The notes beneath the pieces are model-generated. The model did not search any database. It worked only from the letters and a program-made list of their open reading frames with translations, and had not been told where the DNA came from. Made by a program: the position numbers and the translations under genes. From Jaapia argillacea MUCL 33604 (taxonomy: Eukaryota > Basidiomycota > Agaricomycetes > Jaapiales > Jaapiaceae), in NCBI GenBank assembly GCA_000697665.1, contig KL197714.1, forward strand, positions 210,407-274,406: a DNA stretch of 64,000 nucleotides. Reading direction: 5' to 3'. Positions 20,927-33,738 of the stretch are shown in pieces. The stretch's first letter is position 1. The number at the start of each line of letters is the position of its first letter.

Positions 20927-21260
20927 ATAATGGATTTTCTCGATTTCTTCTGGGTGAATACTCGGCGATGATAGACATTCTGTACAAGATTGTACAGGCA
21001 TACCATACATATGTTAACCTAATGCACACATCGGTGAGATTCGCAGAAGCCCTGATGTCGTATGGAACGTATGAAAATCGACGATCGTATGGAACTGGTG
21101 GACGTGGATATAACTTGAGCTGATCTCGTACTCGCCTTCGACATCTGGACACCATAATACGAATTGTACGTTTTTATGCTGGGAGAAAGGGAAACGTACA
21201 TTCAATCGGCATGATGTCAAATCGCCAGTCGGTCCGACGTCACCAAGGATATCTGCATCC

Positions 21261-21578
21261 TCATGGTCGTCTTTGAAAGGCGGTACTACTTGAGGAAACA
21301 GAATCCAGCGCTGCGAGACGATCTACGAGATCTTCCATCACATCCCTTGGTTGACCCTGTACTGAAAGTCCAAACATATCGGGAGTTCCGGGCTCTGGAT
21401 TGGACAGGCTCTTCTTGACAGGAATGAGAGGGGCACCTCGCGGTTCGAAGCCAGGTGCAATGCGATGGAGAGCTTCACGCTTTCTACGCTCTTTCTCCTC
21501 TTCCCGCGAGCGCAGATAAGCCTCTCGACGGGCCGCATGGGCAGCAAGTGTAGATCTGCGCGAAGATTCTAGTGTCAT
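21261..21578 (-). CDS. Small Arg/Glu-rich protein of unknown function
   Basis: Single-exon frame of 105 residues from the ATG at 21578. A strongly charged helix (ARREAYLRSREEEKERRKRE) is followed by ALHRIAPGFEPRGAPLIPVK and an acidic amphipathic end (DVMEDLVDRLAALDSVSS). The helix-then-HRIAPGFEP layout has the look of a conserved short fungal protein, but I do not recognise a family. Lies 3' to 3' with the acyltransferase gene, about 330 bp away. Confidence 0.55.
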   Translation of the reverse strand: MTLESSRRSTLAAHAARREAYLRSREEEKERRKREALHRIAPGFEPRGAPLIPVKKSLSNPEPGTPDMFGLSVQGQPRDVMEDLVDRLAALDSVSSSSTAFQRRP

Positions 21579-23934
21579 GATATGTGGCTCGATTGTGAAC
21601 GGGTATACGAACTGAAGGGGGTTGAATCATGGTTATGAGAGTGTTCAATGAGGCCACATAAAGCACTCACGTATGCATTCACATCCTCGGGTAAAGGGTG
21701 GATATCTGAGGGTAATTCCACCTGAAGGGAAGTTCGTCAGGGAAATCATACAAGACAACCACTCGAGATTGGCGCTTACTGGACGAGGAACTCTTAGGCT
21801 TGGAGATTTGATCAGTGGTACATGTGCAACCGCTGCATATTGGGGTTGGAGTAGACCTGGAGCAGTATTAGTGCTGAATATTGGTCGGGTTTCCTGTGCT
21901 TAGTAGTACCGACCGTGCTCAGATGTGGAGGAAGACTGTTGCATGATTGTGGTGGCTTGTGTAAAGCGGAACGGAAGCTACGCCACCATCGCCACGTTTC
22001 TTGCTCACTGTTGCGCACAAGCCTGCAGCAGTCTGCGATCACAACGGCGGTCCCTGCTCCCCCGGTATACTCTCACAGATGCTCACAAAATTCACTTTGT
22101 CTCTCTCCAACTGTCTGGCATCGGCTCTGGTGCCGAGAGCTTGAGACCGCCTCCTGAGCCGTTGGCTTTCTGGTTCAGACCGCCCCGTCTCATTTGCGTG
22201 ATACAACGGGGAGAACCGGCGTCTGTTTTCTTCTCCCGTCCTCGCAAGCTACACTTTCACTGATTCAAACAAGATCCAAAGCTGAAACGGCCATCACGAG
22301 GACGTCCGTTCGTAGATGATGGTGACTATCTTCCTGTAGTTGGGATCTGGGCACGGCCCAACGATAAGTGCCCACCGCTGACTTGCCTCGTTTACCTCCA
22401 GCTCGCTCTTATGATCTGTTCTCCATCCCTGAGGCTTTTTGCACCGGCCCAGCCAGGTAGAATTCTGGTTACCCAGACCATCATTGTTCCGCTACCTCGC
22501 ACACGTTGTGACTGTTCTGTGGTGTCGAGGCGAAATTCGTGTTTCTTGGCCTCCAGTTGACTTGCTTCTGAAAGAACGTCCGTTATTCGGACTCGATGAA
22601 GCTTGAACTCAAGTGTATCTGGCGGAAGCACGCCAAGGCACAATCCTGAAACCGTGGCTCTGTTGTTATGGTAAGTGCTACTTTCTTCCCATTGCTCCTC
22701 TTGATGAATAGTTATACCACTTCAGATGCACCTCGTTTGCAGTTAAGGGTGAGTTCGATCCGGGAAGGTGCGAATGTGTTCGCCTTCTTTGTCCTTGGAC
22801 ATCCAAATCAATACCTTGAGAGTTGTACATTGCCACCCCCATGACTTCGCAACAGTTTCAGTTTTCTTGAACCGGAAGAGTATACACACCAGGGTTTCGA
22901 GGGCAACTCGGTCACTTTCGCCAGTTTTCACGAGTTTCGTTTCATTTGAATCGGCCAATTCATTGATGCCTTGTGATGGTATCTATGCCGGATATCCGCC
23001 GGTCAGTCCTCGCCATACAAGCCTGTCTGATTTATGTTGAACGGATCCTTCGATTTGGGGTTCGAATGCACCCGGAGCTGTTGCTTTTCATATCTTCGTG
23101 CCCTCTGTTGTGCGTCCCCGTCTCGGACTTCGGATTTACTCGACGTTGGTATGTTTGAACATTCTCACCGTCCTTCCCATTTCCGGACATCACTTCACGC
23201 ACATTGCTTCAACGAAGTCTCTGCGTTCAACGCGTTTGCCACGGAAAAGGTTGGGGTGGAGCTACGGGATGATGATCCTATTGACCCTGATCGTCCCATC
23301 GCTCTCATGTGCGATCAACTTCATGGTCAGACGAGGTCAGACCACACTTGGTGTGAATTGCGATCCTTTCTATCAGCCCGTTGTGCTCTCACATTCTCCC
23401 ACCTCTGAGTTCCGTTGATCTCTTTGTCGTTCTTTTCCCCACACTCGCACGACGGAACAATGTTAATCGATTCCCAGCGGCCATCATGGAGGATATCAGA
23501 TGTGCATTGCACAGTCAATGGAGCCCTGACCTGAACCCGAACGGAGGTTCTCTAAAAAGGAGCCTTATCACCTCGTGGCGAAACCTTGTTGTTGGCGCAC
23601 CACAACTGAGCAAAAAATGACGACGCAGTGCCTGCAGCATCAATTCAGTGCTCGTGGCTAGATCGTTGGGCCAGATTGCGACATGAGATTATCTGGACAG
23701 GAGGTTTATCTCAACATTTCATAGTCAACCGATCATTGGCCGGGGCGGAACTACGACAAACCGTGGATTTCTTTTGGGCTCGCACGGCACAGACCTTCTC
23801 CTTCTGAATGCTCTCGGAATGACCTAGGACGCCACCTATTTGCTTCTTCTCCATCACAAAATTAGATTCCTCCTGCCTAGAACTGCGCGTATGAAGCGTT
23901 TCGAATACCCTCATGGCCGAAGCATGTCGGAAAG
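21579..23934. other. Gene-poor stretch
   Basis: More than 2 kb with no gene I can support. Minus-strand frames at about 22958-22743 (ETLVCILFRFKKTETVAKSW) and 22643-22392 (TMMVWVTRILPGWAGAKSL) could be two exons of one small gene, but neither has an ATG start in place nor a recognisable domain. Confidence 0.4.
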
Positions 23935-23941
23935 TATAAAG
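23935..23941 (+). promoter_or_regulatory. TATA box ahead of the 24013 frame
   Basis: TATAAAG, 72 bp ahead of an ATG at 24013 on the same strand, supporting transcription of that frame. Confidence 0.5.
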
Positions 23942-24012
23942 GCTAGCCGTGCAATTGCTCTACAGTCTCCAATCATCACCCTCCCTTATCTCGAGTTCAC
24001 CCCCCCAGCGAT

Positions 24013-24480
24013 ATGGCTACAATGACTTGCACATCGTCTCTCTATCCTTCAGACTCTGGGGTCATGCGGACTTCCATCCCTCCCCCCTCGCCAAAGCGGT
24101 TCGCGTTGGCTCGGATAAAGGGTGATGTACACCTCGTACAAGGTATGCCTCTTGCCAATGTCGAAAGTCCCCGGGTGTGGCTCACACGACCATTAGTTTC
24201 CCAGCACCTTGCTGGCACAACAGCATTTGCGTTGTCCGTCGTTGATGTCAATATCTTCCGACACGAATTCACCACGATCTTCCGCTACTCTCATCACGAT
24301 ACGATACACCCAGCGGACATTCAGATCATCGAGACAGTCGACGACTCTCACGTCCTGTATGAGGAGGAGAATGGGACGGCGTTTTTGGCGAGGGGGGTGA
24401 TAGAGCGGTTGCAGAAGGTTACACCCAGAATCTCTCCAGTTACCCGTGTCAGCACATCACGGTATCGGCGGCGGGTTTGA
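24013..24480 (+). CDS. Hypothetical single-exon protein
   Basis: Frame of 155 residues with an upstream TATA box at a plausible distance. Contains RFALARIKGDVHLVQGMPLA and a segment rich in beta-branched residues. No domain recognised. Long open frame and promoter signal make it a plausible small gene; a chance frame cannot be excluded. Confidence 0.4.
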   Translation: MATMTCTSSLYPSDSGVMRTSIPPPSPKRFALARIKGDVHLVQGMPLANVESPRVWLTRPLVSQHLAGTTAFALSVVDVNIFRHEFTTIFRYSHHDTIHPADIQIIETVDDSHVLYEEENGTAFLARGVIERLQKVTPRISPVTRVSTSRYRRRV

Positions 24481-24999
24481 GGAGGGGCTGTTCCGGAGAT
24501 GAGATACGGGTGACGAGACGGTGGAAGCTTTTGTATCGATATGCTAGAGTTCGAGGCTAACTTACTACATCAGATTAGTTGTATCATTATGCTGTATCAT
24601 CTACCTTTGCTTCCATTCCATGTTGACCATGGCCAGAGATTCATGTAGCCAGACACCTAATTGGTTCCATCATGACTCACGCTGAGCGCTCGGCAGTAAC
24701 AAAACAGATGACAATCACTGGCATCATCGAATTCGTTGCCATCAGCGTTTCGAAACCTCAAGCCTATAAGGCTCACCAGCTTTTGCTCGTTCGCTTGCAA
24801 GGGATTGATAAGAAAGGTTCGGTACAGACTGCTGTAGGCCGCTGATGACTGGTCAACCGGTCACAACCGTGCCTCAGACTGACTCGAAACGTCCACGTGG
24901 AGGATTTATCCCTTTTCCACACTGGCTCTGATGGATGACTTCACCCACAACAGCTCTGCTGGATCTCAACTGATCTCTCAGTGAACTCGCACATCAGAG
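24481..24999. other. Intergenic region upstream of LTN1
   Basis: About 520 bp without a recognisable gene; holds the LTN1 promoter by position. No clear TATA box, as expected for a housekeeping gene. Confidence 0.5.
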
Positions 25000-27900
25000 A
25001 TGGTGAAAGGGCAAAAGTCTTCAGCGTCGTCCGGGACACGCAAGAAGCACGCTCGAAAAGCTGGCGGACCCCAGCAAGAACCCCCTCCTCCGAAGGAAAA
25101 GAAAGCGAAAGGAAAAGATAAGGGCAAGAACAAGGAGCCTAGGAAGAAGGTGTATATTCCTCCAGTCAAGCCAGCGCCTATCCAGCCCGATCCTTTGGAA
25201 ACCCTCGGCCTTGCGAGCCAACTCCCACCAGAGTTGCTGATCATTTTGAGGAGTTTACGGAAGAAGGATGCTGTTACGAAAACCAAAGCTTTGGAGGAGC
25301 TTCAGTTTGCGTGGGTTGACCGAGCCGGGAAGGAGGGCGATGATAGCATTACCTTGCCTGCATTGAAGCTTATGCTACCTGTGTGGGTGAGCATTGCTTT
25401 TAGTGCGGTCGTCATTGTCGTGTGGTAGTTGACTGCTATCAAAGATCCATCATCTCCCCTCCCTTTTTCTCAATCCCTCCCGTCGAATACGTCTATTGAC
25501 AGGAGGTCTACACTACTCAATTCTTCGACTATCGTCCGTACGAGACGATGCCTTCACGTTCCTTCGAGAATTTGCCACTTCAGACCAATTGGAATCAGTC
25601 CTCGGTAGTTGGTGTATGGCCGCACACGATATTGATCGCCAGGTTTCGTTGTATGCCTCGAAGTCATGGGGAGAATTTGTCTCAGTCTTGCCTGCCCCTC
25701 ACAAACTAGAACTTGATCGGGCTCTCCTTTCGCCGCTCGTTTCCTTCCTGCAGAAAACGGTCCTCGACCCGGAAGGCATCTATCTCTCTGTGAATCCACC
25801 CCAGCCCGTGGTCTCTCCACCTCAAACCAAGAAGGGTGGTGGGAAGCAGACACCGACAACGCAATCGAGGAGAAGGGAATTTGAAGAAACTCCACGAGAG
25901 GCTCCTGGGGAAGACGAGGAGAAGATACAGGATCGGAAGGCAAGGCTGAGGATTGGTGCCTTAGGGGCGGTCAAATGGCTAATAGGTAGTCTGACGTAGC
26001 CTTCTGCATTCCGTACTCTCAATCACTCATAAGTTTCATTGCGCAGACGCCCTTTCGACAGGCGAGGGCAACTCCATCACAGACATTAAGGACTTATTGT
26101 CCAACCCAGCCACCTGGTCGTCACTCTACCACGCCCACACTCCACCTTTCGTCGAGTTAGAAGGCTTCGGATATGACCAACCTGCTGTGCGCAGGGTTGC
26201 TTGGCTGTTGCTGCAAGGATTACTGAAGAATTACAAAGGTTGTGAATATGGGGTTACTGTGTTTCTATCCTCGTCTCGCTTACATATATTCACAGATAAT
26301 ATGGAGCCATTCCTGCCAGTCCTGAGTTCTGCGGTGCTGAGATCGGCTTGGGTAGAACCCGATGCTTCAGTTAGGGATGCAATGTGGTCGCCTCTCTTAA
26401 CTTTCCTTACAGGTTCGTCTTCTTCACTTCGTACTTGGCAATGCTTCATTGCCCTGCGTTAGCGTTTCCCCGGTCGTGGGAGATCGAAGGGCAGGATATT
26501 TCCGGTAAAGATGAGAAGGAGGTTGACTCAGAGGAAAGCGGATCTGACGAGGATGAAGAGCCTCAGGAACCGCCAAAAGCGTCGACTGGTCCGTCAGGTG
26601 GACGAGAAAGTTACAGAGAGTTTCTTCAATTCTTGGAACTGGGCTGTTCAGGTTCTCCTTTGCAGGGCTATCCCACCGTATTGGTGATTTTGTCGACAAT
26701 CCCATCATCTGTATGTCTCGTTCGTCCATCCCTCTGTTTCCTTGATATTGAATTTATCTTAGGTCCTCAAATCTTCCACATCCGATTTTAGTGATCTGTT
26801 CACTTCGTTCTGGGCAGCGATTGACGGCCGGGCTCTCAGCTCTCTGGACAAGCTCGCAGCCTCAGCGGCTTTCCTGTCGTCCTTGTTGGAATCGCTTGTT
26901 TTCCTGGTCAAACGACTTCGAAATGACGTGTCTCTGGGTGGCAAGGAAAATGACGGGATTGGACTAGTTCGAGGGCAGTTTGCTCGAGTCGGCGAAGACT
27001 TGACGGCAGGTAGATTACAGCTTCATGAGAGCGTTGCTGGGAGGGTGTTGGCGAAGCATCTGACAATTCTGGAGCAGATCAGTCCAGGTAGGGCTTTTTC
27101 CCCTTCGTTTTTTTCCCTGTTGATCCAATGAGATGCAGATCTACTCGTCGCTGCCTGGGACCCATTAGGCCTGGCGATCAAGAGCGGTGAGGAACAAAAA
27201 GCTTCTGCAAACGTTCTTCGCCTCCTTGGTGCACTCGATGAAAGTTTGGAATCCAGCAGTGGAGCGAAACAAGCGTGTCGGTCATTGATTCAGGATATCG
27301 CGGCCTCTGCGACGGCGCTGTGTGGAAGTACCCTGCAAGATACGGAGGTGGATGGCGTCACGAAGTCGTCCCGACTGCAAATTCTAGTGAACGTTCTAGA
27401 TGCCTTCAGTGACATTCTATTCATGAACGAACAGTCATCCACTGTTCGTACTCTCTCTTCGTCAATTCACTAGTCTCTCACATGTTACGATGACAGGCTG
27501 TCGATACCATCGTGGGAAACAACACTCCCAGTTTGATGACCCACTCACCCCAATTGATCCTCTCTTATCTGAAGCACCGAAAGAGTGAGACGAAGTGCCA
27601 TCAATTATGGGTGTCGGTTCTGGCATCTGTTGCTGCAGTCCCCGCAACAGCAACCACCCGGTTGGCCCCGTTCTTAGAGGCAGCCCAAAACGGTGCTCTC
27701 TCTGAACAGCTAAAGCCGAGAGACGACGAGCTGGATAACCTGGTTAGTAGATTGCTTGGGGATGCGCTAGAAGGCTCTGCAGATGCAGCATCTGTTGTTC
27801 GTCGATTGTTCAAGACTCCAGGTGATCATAGTCCTTCTTCAACCTATCGCGTCGATCCTAACTCATTGTTATAGACCATTTCCTCTCCAACGAGTCGATG

Positions 27901-30900
27901 GAGGCCCTTGTAGGGAGTCTGATCTCTGCATTCAATCTAGGGTTCGAGCAGATTTTACGTGACGCGGATACCTCTACAAAGTCATTTGAAGCTCCCATTG
28001 AGTTGCTCGCGGTGGCTCTGGAGACTCGCCCCGGGATTATGTCTTCGCCTCCTCTCGCCGTCACCCTACTCCCAGATGTCTTCCTTTTCGCCTACCTGCT
28101 ACCGAAAATCGCGCTTGGACAAGACGTCGGCACCTTCAAGACCGCACAGCGCATCTGGTCGTCCTGGGTTGCTATGACCTCGCGGACCTCGCGTTTAGAC
28201 GTCCTTGCGGTTATCAAAGAAAAGCTTCACGACCTTCTCCTTGATATCCAGGTTCGACCGTTGTGAGTCTCCCTTCAGCTGAGCGTCTGATGGAATCTGA
28301 CGACCCATCACTAGACCGGATCACATCCTCCAACTGTTATCGGAGGAGCCGCACGGCGTCCATCTCAACTTCCTCAAAGACGTCATTCCCTCTCATAAAC
28401 GACTTAGTGCCATGCTCGAATCGTTGCCTTCGGACCCAATTGACCCTAGCTTGACGGTGCTGGATCCCTTGGTCCCACCTCCATCTGTTTTCAACAGCCG
28501 ACGTGTCTTCGATCAGCATTTCGATTCTGCGGGCTATTCTGGTTATGCACGAGTAATATATGCTCTCCTCCAGTTCATTATGAAGCATCGACAAGGGGCT
28601 CGGGAGAACACATGGGCGCTGCTCCATCTACTCGCGTTGGCGACCTATGCGCAGGATTTTTTGAAAGTGCCTTCCGGACGAAGCGCTGTCTTTTCGAAAT
28701 CCATATCCAAGTCAAATCTCGAGGATATTATATCCAAAGTTCACCAAGTGGCCACATATTTGCTTTCGTCACCCAGCGAGAGCCAATGGCACTTAAACGT
28801 CATACAATCCGTCGACCAAGAGACAAATAATCCGACGTTGGACTACACGGGTCGTTTTCTTGCCGACCTGATCAAGTTATCAAAGAAGACTGATACGATA
28901 CGGGATTGCCGCATATTATCTTCCGTGTTGCAGCCCGTCCTCAGCGCTGCTGGTAAGGATGATGCTGATCAGTGGATGCTTTTGGCACGCCGGTTGGAAA
29001 AGACAGGTTTGCTTTCGTAATTGTGAACTATCATGTCTATATCTCATCTTCTATCGCATTATCAGCACCGGAGACTTCGTTGGCCATTGTCTTTTCCATT
29101 ACGCAGTTTGGCCCCGAGCCCCCTCGGCTGGACCGGTATAGGAATGAACTGGCGGCGGGGATGCTTGCAGTGCCACCTTCCAAGGCCAATTCAGAGGGAT
29201 TATCTCTTCTGAGAAAGCTAGCCGCGACGGCCCCGGACCCGGAGTCGGATGTTGTCTTCCTATCGCAGCAGAGAGCCATCAATCTGATCAAAGCCTGTCA
29301 GCAATGGATATCTTCTGACGAAGACATTGACGAGGAGGTAGAAAGTGCCATGACTTTAATCTTCTCACCTCTCCTGCCGATTTTGCAGAATGTTCCTGGT
29401 GGGCACTGGGATTTCATCTTCGACGTTTTGGAGAACAACCTTGAGGTAAAGTGATTCCTTAACCCAGCCCACGGTAACTTATCAGTGCATGGGAAATAGA
29501 ACGGCTCTTTTGAAGATGTCTCGACCTTGGTGGTCTTGACAAGAACCTTGCGGGTCGTCATCGGTGTTCAGGACTTGGTTTCCACGAATAAGGGGTTACG
29601 TGCCACTTGGCAAGATAGGGAGCCCTCTGTCCTTAGTCTCATCAGGAATCTTCTCGCGACTAAACAAGGTATGTGCGTTGTAACGTTCGTACGGCTGGGT
29701 CTCAACATACTTGTAGCTGGTGCCATTGGCGTCTCGGCACCGTCATCGATTTGCGTCGAGCAAGCACTCTCTGCTATCCAGGATATGCCTGGTGCTCTCA
29801 TGGACCAGGACACACTCTCATCCGTATGTCGTCTCCTTGCATGTTCTCCCGATTCTGAACCCAATTGTTTGCAGATGTGTCACCTTCTGGTCGATCGGTC
29901 AGTCGACGCCCAAAAGATGGCGTATCACTTACTTCACGAAGCTGCAAAAAAGCGGACAGAGTACCTCGTCATCGAGGCGGGCGTCGATGGCGATACAACT
30001 GTGCATTGTCAGCTTCCTGGAGAACTCCTTGAGATTTTACAACGCACCTTGAACCAAGAAGACCTATCAGACTCTGACAACAATGTACGTTGATTTGTGT
30101 CGCTGTGTATCACATTCTGACGTCATTTTAGGCATCGTTTGGGTATCTACTCGGGTGGATGATCACGTTCGATCTGTTCACTGATGCGGTATGGAGTTCA
30201 CCTTACGCTCATGGACTACAATTGATTTCGACACCTGCAGTCGTTTCGCGTCAAATCAGGATACATTGAACAGCTGAGAGATCTGGACATCATTGCTTCC
30301 CATTTTCTGCCCAGCATCTTCGAGATCCTGGGTTTGTACGGAAGCGCACGGGCGGCCCTCAAGCTGGATATTTGGGGTGTTGACGAGTTTCACATTCCTT
30401 GTGAGATGATGGTCCCATTGAAGCAAACATCAATCCGCTAACTTCTGAACTGCAGTCTACGATCCTGATTCCTCAGTCAGCCTTCAGTTGCTCGCCGCTC
30501 ACCTCTACTATCGAGCTCTCTTGGTGGTGCCATCCCTCATTCGATCGTGGCTGCAAGATTGCAAAGACCGCACTCTTCAATCGACGGTCACCAACTACAC
30601 CTCTCAGCACTTCTCCCCAGTCATAATAAGGACGGAACTCACTCAGGTTGTTTCTCCCGAATCGGAGGAACTCCTTGCACATGAAAACTTGACAGTCAAG
30701 GTGGCGAACAACGTCAGCGAGGTTACAGCTTCATTTGCGGTGGATGAACATCAGCTTGAAATTACTATAAAGCTGCCTAGTGATTGGCCCCTTCATCGGG
30801 TCGAAGTAAGGGACTCGAAGAGAGTTGGTGTCGAAGAAAATCGCTGGAGAGCTTGGGTCCTTGGGGTCCACCAAATCATGTGGTCTCAAGTACGTTTCTC

Positions 30901-31280
30901 CATGTTGGTTTGGGTACTTTGTTGAATGTGTTTCTTTAGAGCGGTACCATCGTCGACGGCCTGAATTTGTTCAAGAAGAACGTCAGCCTTCACTTCGAGG
31001 GACAGGTCGAGTGCGCAATATGCTATTCGTAAGTTGTGAACATTTAGCCGTTATCTCTTGTTGAATTACGCCCCCGTATACAGGATCATCAGTCCGTTGG
31101 ACGACAGCCTTCCAAAGAAGCCATGCCGAACCTGCAAGAATCGATTCCATGCTGCATGTTTGTACAAAGTGAGCCTTGTCCTTTCATGTTGCATCCCTGC
31201 CACGACGTTCACGCCCTTCTTAGTGGTTCAACTCAAGCCATTCCTCGACTTGTCCTTTGTGTCGCTCCGATATTTTCTAG
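25000..31280 (+). CDS. LTN1: Listerin, E3 ubiquitin-protein ligase of ribosome quality control
   Basis: Listerin binds 60S subunits that carry stalled nascent chains and ubiquitylates those chains. The ATG at 25000 opens a Lys-rich N-terminus (MVKGQKSSASSGTRKKHARK), then the conserved block TLGLASQLPPELLIILRSLR followed by KKDAVTKTKALEELQ. The first exon ends at LMLPVW. A long HEAT-like alpha-helical region follows through many exons, with an acidic Ser-rich patch near 26520-26590. The C-terminus has GTIVDGLNLFKKNVSLHFEG, then the RING: VECAICYSIISPLDDSLPKK, PCRTCKNRFHAACLYK, and after an intron WFNSSHSSTCPLCRSDIF, ending in the TAG at 31278-31280. All RING zinc ligands are present (C4HC3-type). 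About 1,700-1,800 residues, close to the family size. I did not map every one of the roughly 18 introns. Confidence 0.93.
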
Positions 31281-31974
31281 ATGTGCAAGTAAATTATTCC
31301 ATCGGACTACCTCCTGTACTGGATCGTTATGGTTCAATAGTGCTTCTTCGAATCGAAGGGCAGTGCTCGGCCGCATGTATTCAACACCGAACTTCCCACA
31401 CGACCACAGTAATTTCGCAAAGGGACAGATTGGAGACGTGTCGGACCAGCGTCGTCCATCAACGAGTGGGCAGGGTTGAGATCTGAGGCCTGAGGCCTGA
31501 TGATGTACTGGTGTCAGAGTCGATGCGTCTCATATGGATGCACGGAGATCAAATGTTGACGGCGACGGGGAACAACAGACCGTAGGCCTGGGGTGCCAAA
31601 TGTTGGAGAAACGCCAGCACGAGGTGGCTCCAATGACATGTTGTTGGCTGCTGGGGGGGACTCAGTGGTGGAATATTACTGTGGAACCAAGGGAGGTCGG
31701 TCAAGATGAAACAAAAACGAATCGCCAGACCGCGTCCGTCATCATTGCAGTATATCCATGACCAAACTATGACTTGAGAAACTCAGCCAATAGTGATCTA
31801 ATAAAATGCTTGCGACATCGTCAATTGCTGCAGCTTTGCAAGAACTCAGCGCACTCGCAGGCCCATGCAATGTGCGAGGAAAGAAGTCGTGGGAAATCAC
31901 GCCACCCCAGGACAAACAAGGCAAGCACATTGTCCGTCAAAGGAGGGGACTTGGGCGCCTGTTGGTGCTATAAG
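31281..31974. other. Intergenic region, LTN1 3' flank
   Basis: Nothing recognised beyond the expected LTN1 3' untranslated region. Confidence 0.5.
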
Positions 31975-32628
31975 TACTGTATAGGAGTGTTCTGTAGCAA
32001 CCGACTCCAGGGTGTGACACCCGAAATCCATTCTATGGTAGCAACCGAGGTCCTGTTAGGCGTGACCAGTGGGCGAAAACACAACGGCCACCCTGTGACA
32101 TCATTCGGAACTGGACATGGATGTGGCTACAATGTGTGGTGTGTGGTCAGTTTATCAGACCATATATGCCTTGGACTGCAATGTAGGCCACCAGATGGCA
32201 AATGTATGCAAAATGGAGATACAAGTAAGTACGGAGTGGATTGCAGGAAAAACACAGTAAAAATCATCTCCGCATCCATTCAAACTGACCATCTCTGGCG
32301 AGTCTCCAATGTTCCTTCGAGATCAAGGCTGTAGTTGATGTTGTTGCCCTGGGTGCTGACGAAGGCTGGGAGTGTCGAAAATGCTCTTCCAGTCATTGGT
32401 TCGATGAATAGTCTCATCACTGGCTGGGGCGCAGAGCACAGTATATGGTTCTACAGGGATATGGGAAGCCAATAGGGGAGGAGTCTGAGCACAGCGGAAA
32501 GTGTGACCAAAAACATTCATTTCATGTTAGCAACTAAAGCCTTGTGAGTCGTGACTGCTGGGCAAATAGGCAACGCAACCGACCCCCTGTGATGCGTGAC
32601 GGTTGCTACAGAACACTCCTATACAGTA
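31975..32628. mobile_element. MITE with 29-bp perfect terminal inverted repeats
   Basis: A 654-bp unit whose ends are perfect inverted repeats: TACTGTATAGGAGTGTTCTG and the next nine bases at 31975-32003, reverse-complemented at 32600-32628. The outermost TA can be read as a TA target-site duplication, which suggests a Tc1/mariner-superfamily non-autonomous element. Inside, a direct repeat of about 75 bp (from 32030, GGTAGCAACCGAGG, and from 32524, GTTAGCAACTAAAG) shows about 70 percent identity. The 186-residue frame across it is not transposase-like. It ends 166 bp ahead of the ATG of the next gene, so it sits in that promoter. Confidence 0.85.
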
Positions 32629-32794
32629 TACGGTCGTCAGCCCACACAATGAATCGAATCCCTTCAGCTTCACCAAGGTTGCTTTCTCCAAGGCCATCTT
32701 CATCGCCCACGATCCCCGAAATCACCAACTTCTTCACCCGTTCCATACATTACCCACATCCCTACTGCTAGTAGGTGCCTCCCTTTCCGATCTC

Positions 32795-33738
32795 ATGAAG
32801 GTCTCGGAAAACCCCCTTGAGGGCGTCCATAAGTATGTACACCAGTCGTCCTACCCTCACTAGCTGACTCACATCGATCTAGGATCATCTCCAGCCTTCA
32901 AAAGAAGGCCTTGGAGACTTCCACGGAGGACATCGCTGGGCAAGGACATCCATCATCCCAATCTGAGTCTTACACACTAATTTGCATCATTCTAGGACTG
33001 TTTCCAATCTCCTGAAAAAGGTGCCGAATACTCAGCCTGAAGCTGTTCCCAGGTTTATTTCCCCATCATCGTGCCCGTATGGTTTTAACGATCTAGCTTT
33101 AGGACCATTGCTGGTCTTCGAAGGGGGATCTTTGGGGTCCGTTCCGCGGCTGTAGCTCCGTGCGTTCTCGAACGATTCTACCCATTCCTATGCCTATTGA
33201 ACGACATGCCTCTAGGTCCTTTTCTCACCTTCAGAAGCAAGCCTCGGAGATTCACTCTGAGGGCGTCCTTCGGTACGCCATTCAAGTATTTCACTTGGTG
33301 TTCCTGATTTCGATGAAAATAGTAGTGTTTTGACCAGTCGCAACGCGCGGATCGTCGGGGCGGGAGTTGCTGGCGTGGCTCTCGCTCCCGTTGTTGTTCC
33401 ACCTTTTCTTGGATTGTTTGGATTCTCATCCCATGGACTTGTTGCAGGTGACGCCTATCTCAACTTACCTGTGTGGACAGTATCTCATCTCCTTTACCCT
33501 GTCTACAGGAACCTTCGCAACGGCCATACATTCCACCATTGGGAACGTAGCTGCTGGTTCACCTTTTGCTGTATGCCAGAGTGTGGCAGCTGGTGGGGCG
33601 TTGCCAGCTAGTATGTCTCTCGCCACCGGTGCCGCTACCGCTGGTATATATGCTGCAGCTAGGAGTCTACGTGGCCCGCTATCAAAGCACTTGAATCTGC
33701 GGGCGCGTTTATCACGGGCAAGCAAAGTCTCTATATAA
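32795..33738 (+). CDS. ISG12 (IFI6/IFI27-like) protein with 19-residue repeat exons (gene A)
   Basis: Seven exons: 32795-32832, four 57-nt exons at 32883, 32996, 33103 and 33216, then 33326-33447 and 33509-33738; total 618 nt, 205 residues. Start MKVSENPLEGVHK is conserved in gene B. Each 57-nt exon gives one module (SSLQKKALETSTEDIAG, SNLLKKVPNTQPEAVPR, and so on). The ISG12 domain is IVGAGVAGVALAPVVVPPFL, GLFGFSSHGLVAG, then TIGNVAAGSPFAVCQSVAAG: small, Gly/Ala-rich membrane segments. Relative to gene B one base is missing near 33672, so the tail is out of frame and stops at 33738 (SRASKVSI). The in-frame remainder of the B-type C-terminus, including its last exon, persists as unused sequence at 33786-33930. 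The second intron uses a GC donor. ISG12 proteins in animals are mitochondrial or ER membrane proteins; the fungal role is unknown. Confidence 0.8.

Noticed and set aside
22392-22958. Possible two-exon minus-strand gene
   Set aside because: Codon choice looks gene-like, but neither piece has an ATG at its start, no domain is seen and no convincing splice pair joins them. Left as gene-poor sequence.
23055-23075. GGTTCGAATGC resembling a tRNA T-loop
   Set aside because: No matching acceptor, D or anticodon stems in the 75 bases upstream.
31774-32334. 186-residue plus-strand open frame
   Set aside because: It begins outside and runs into the MITE, has no transposase motif, and mixed composition; a chance frame.
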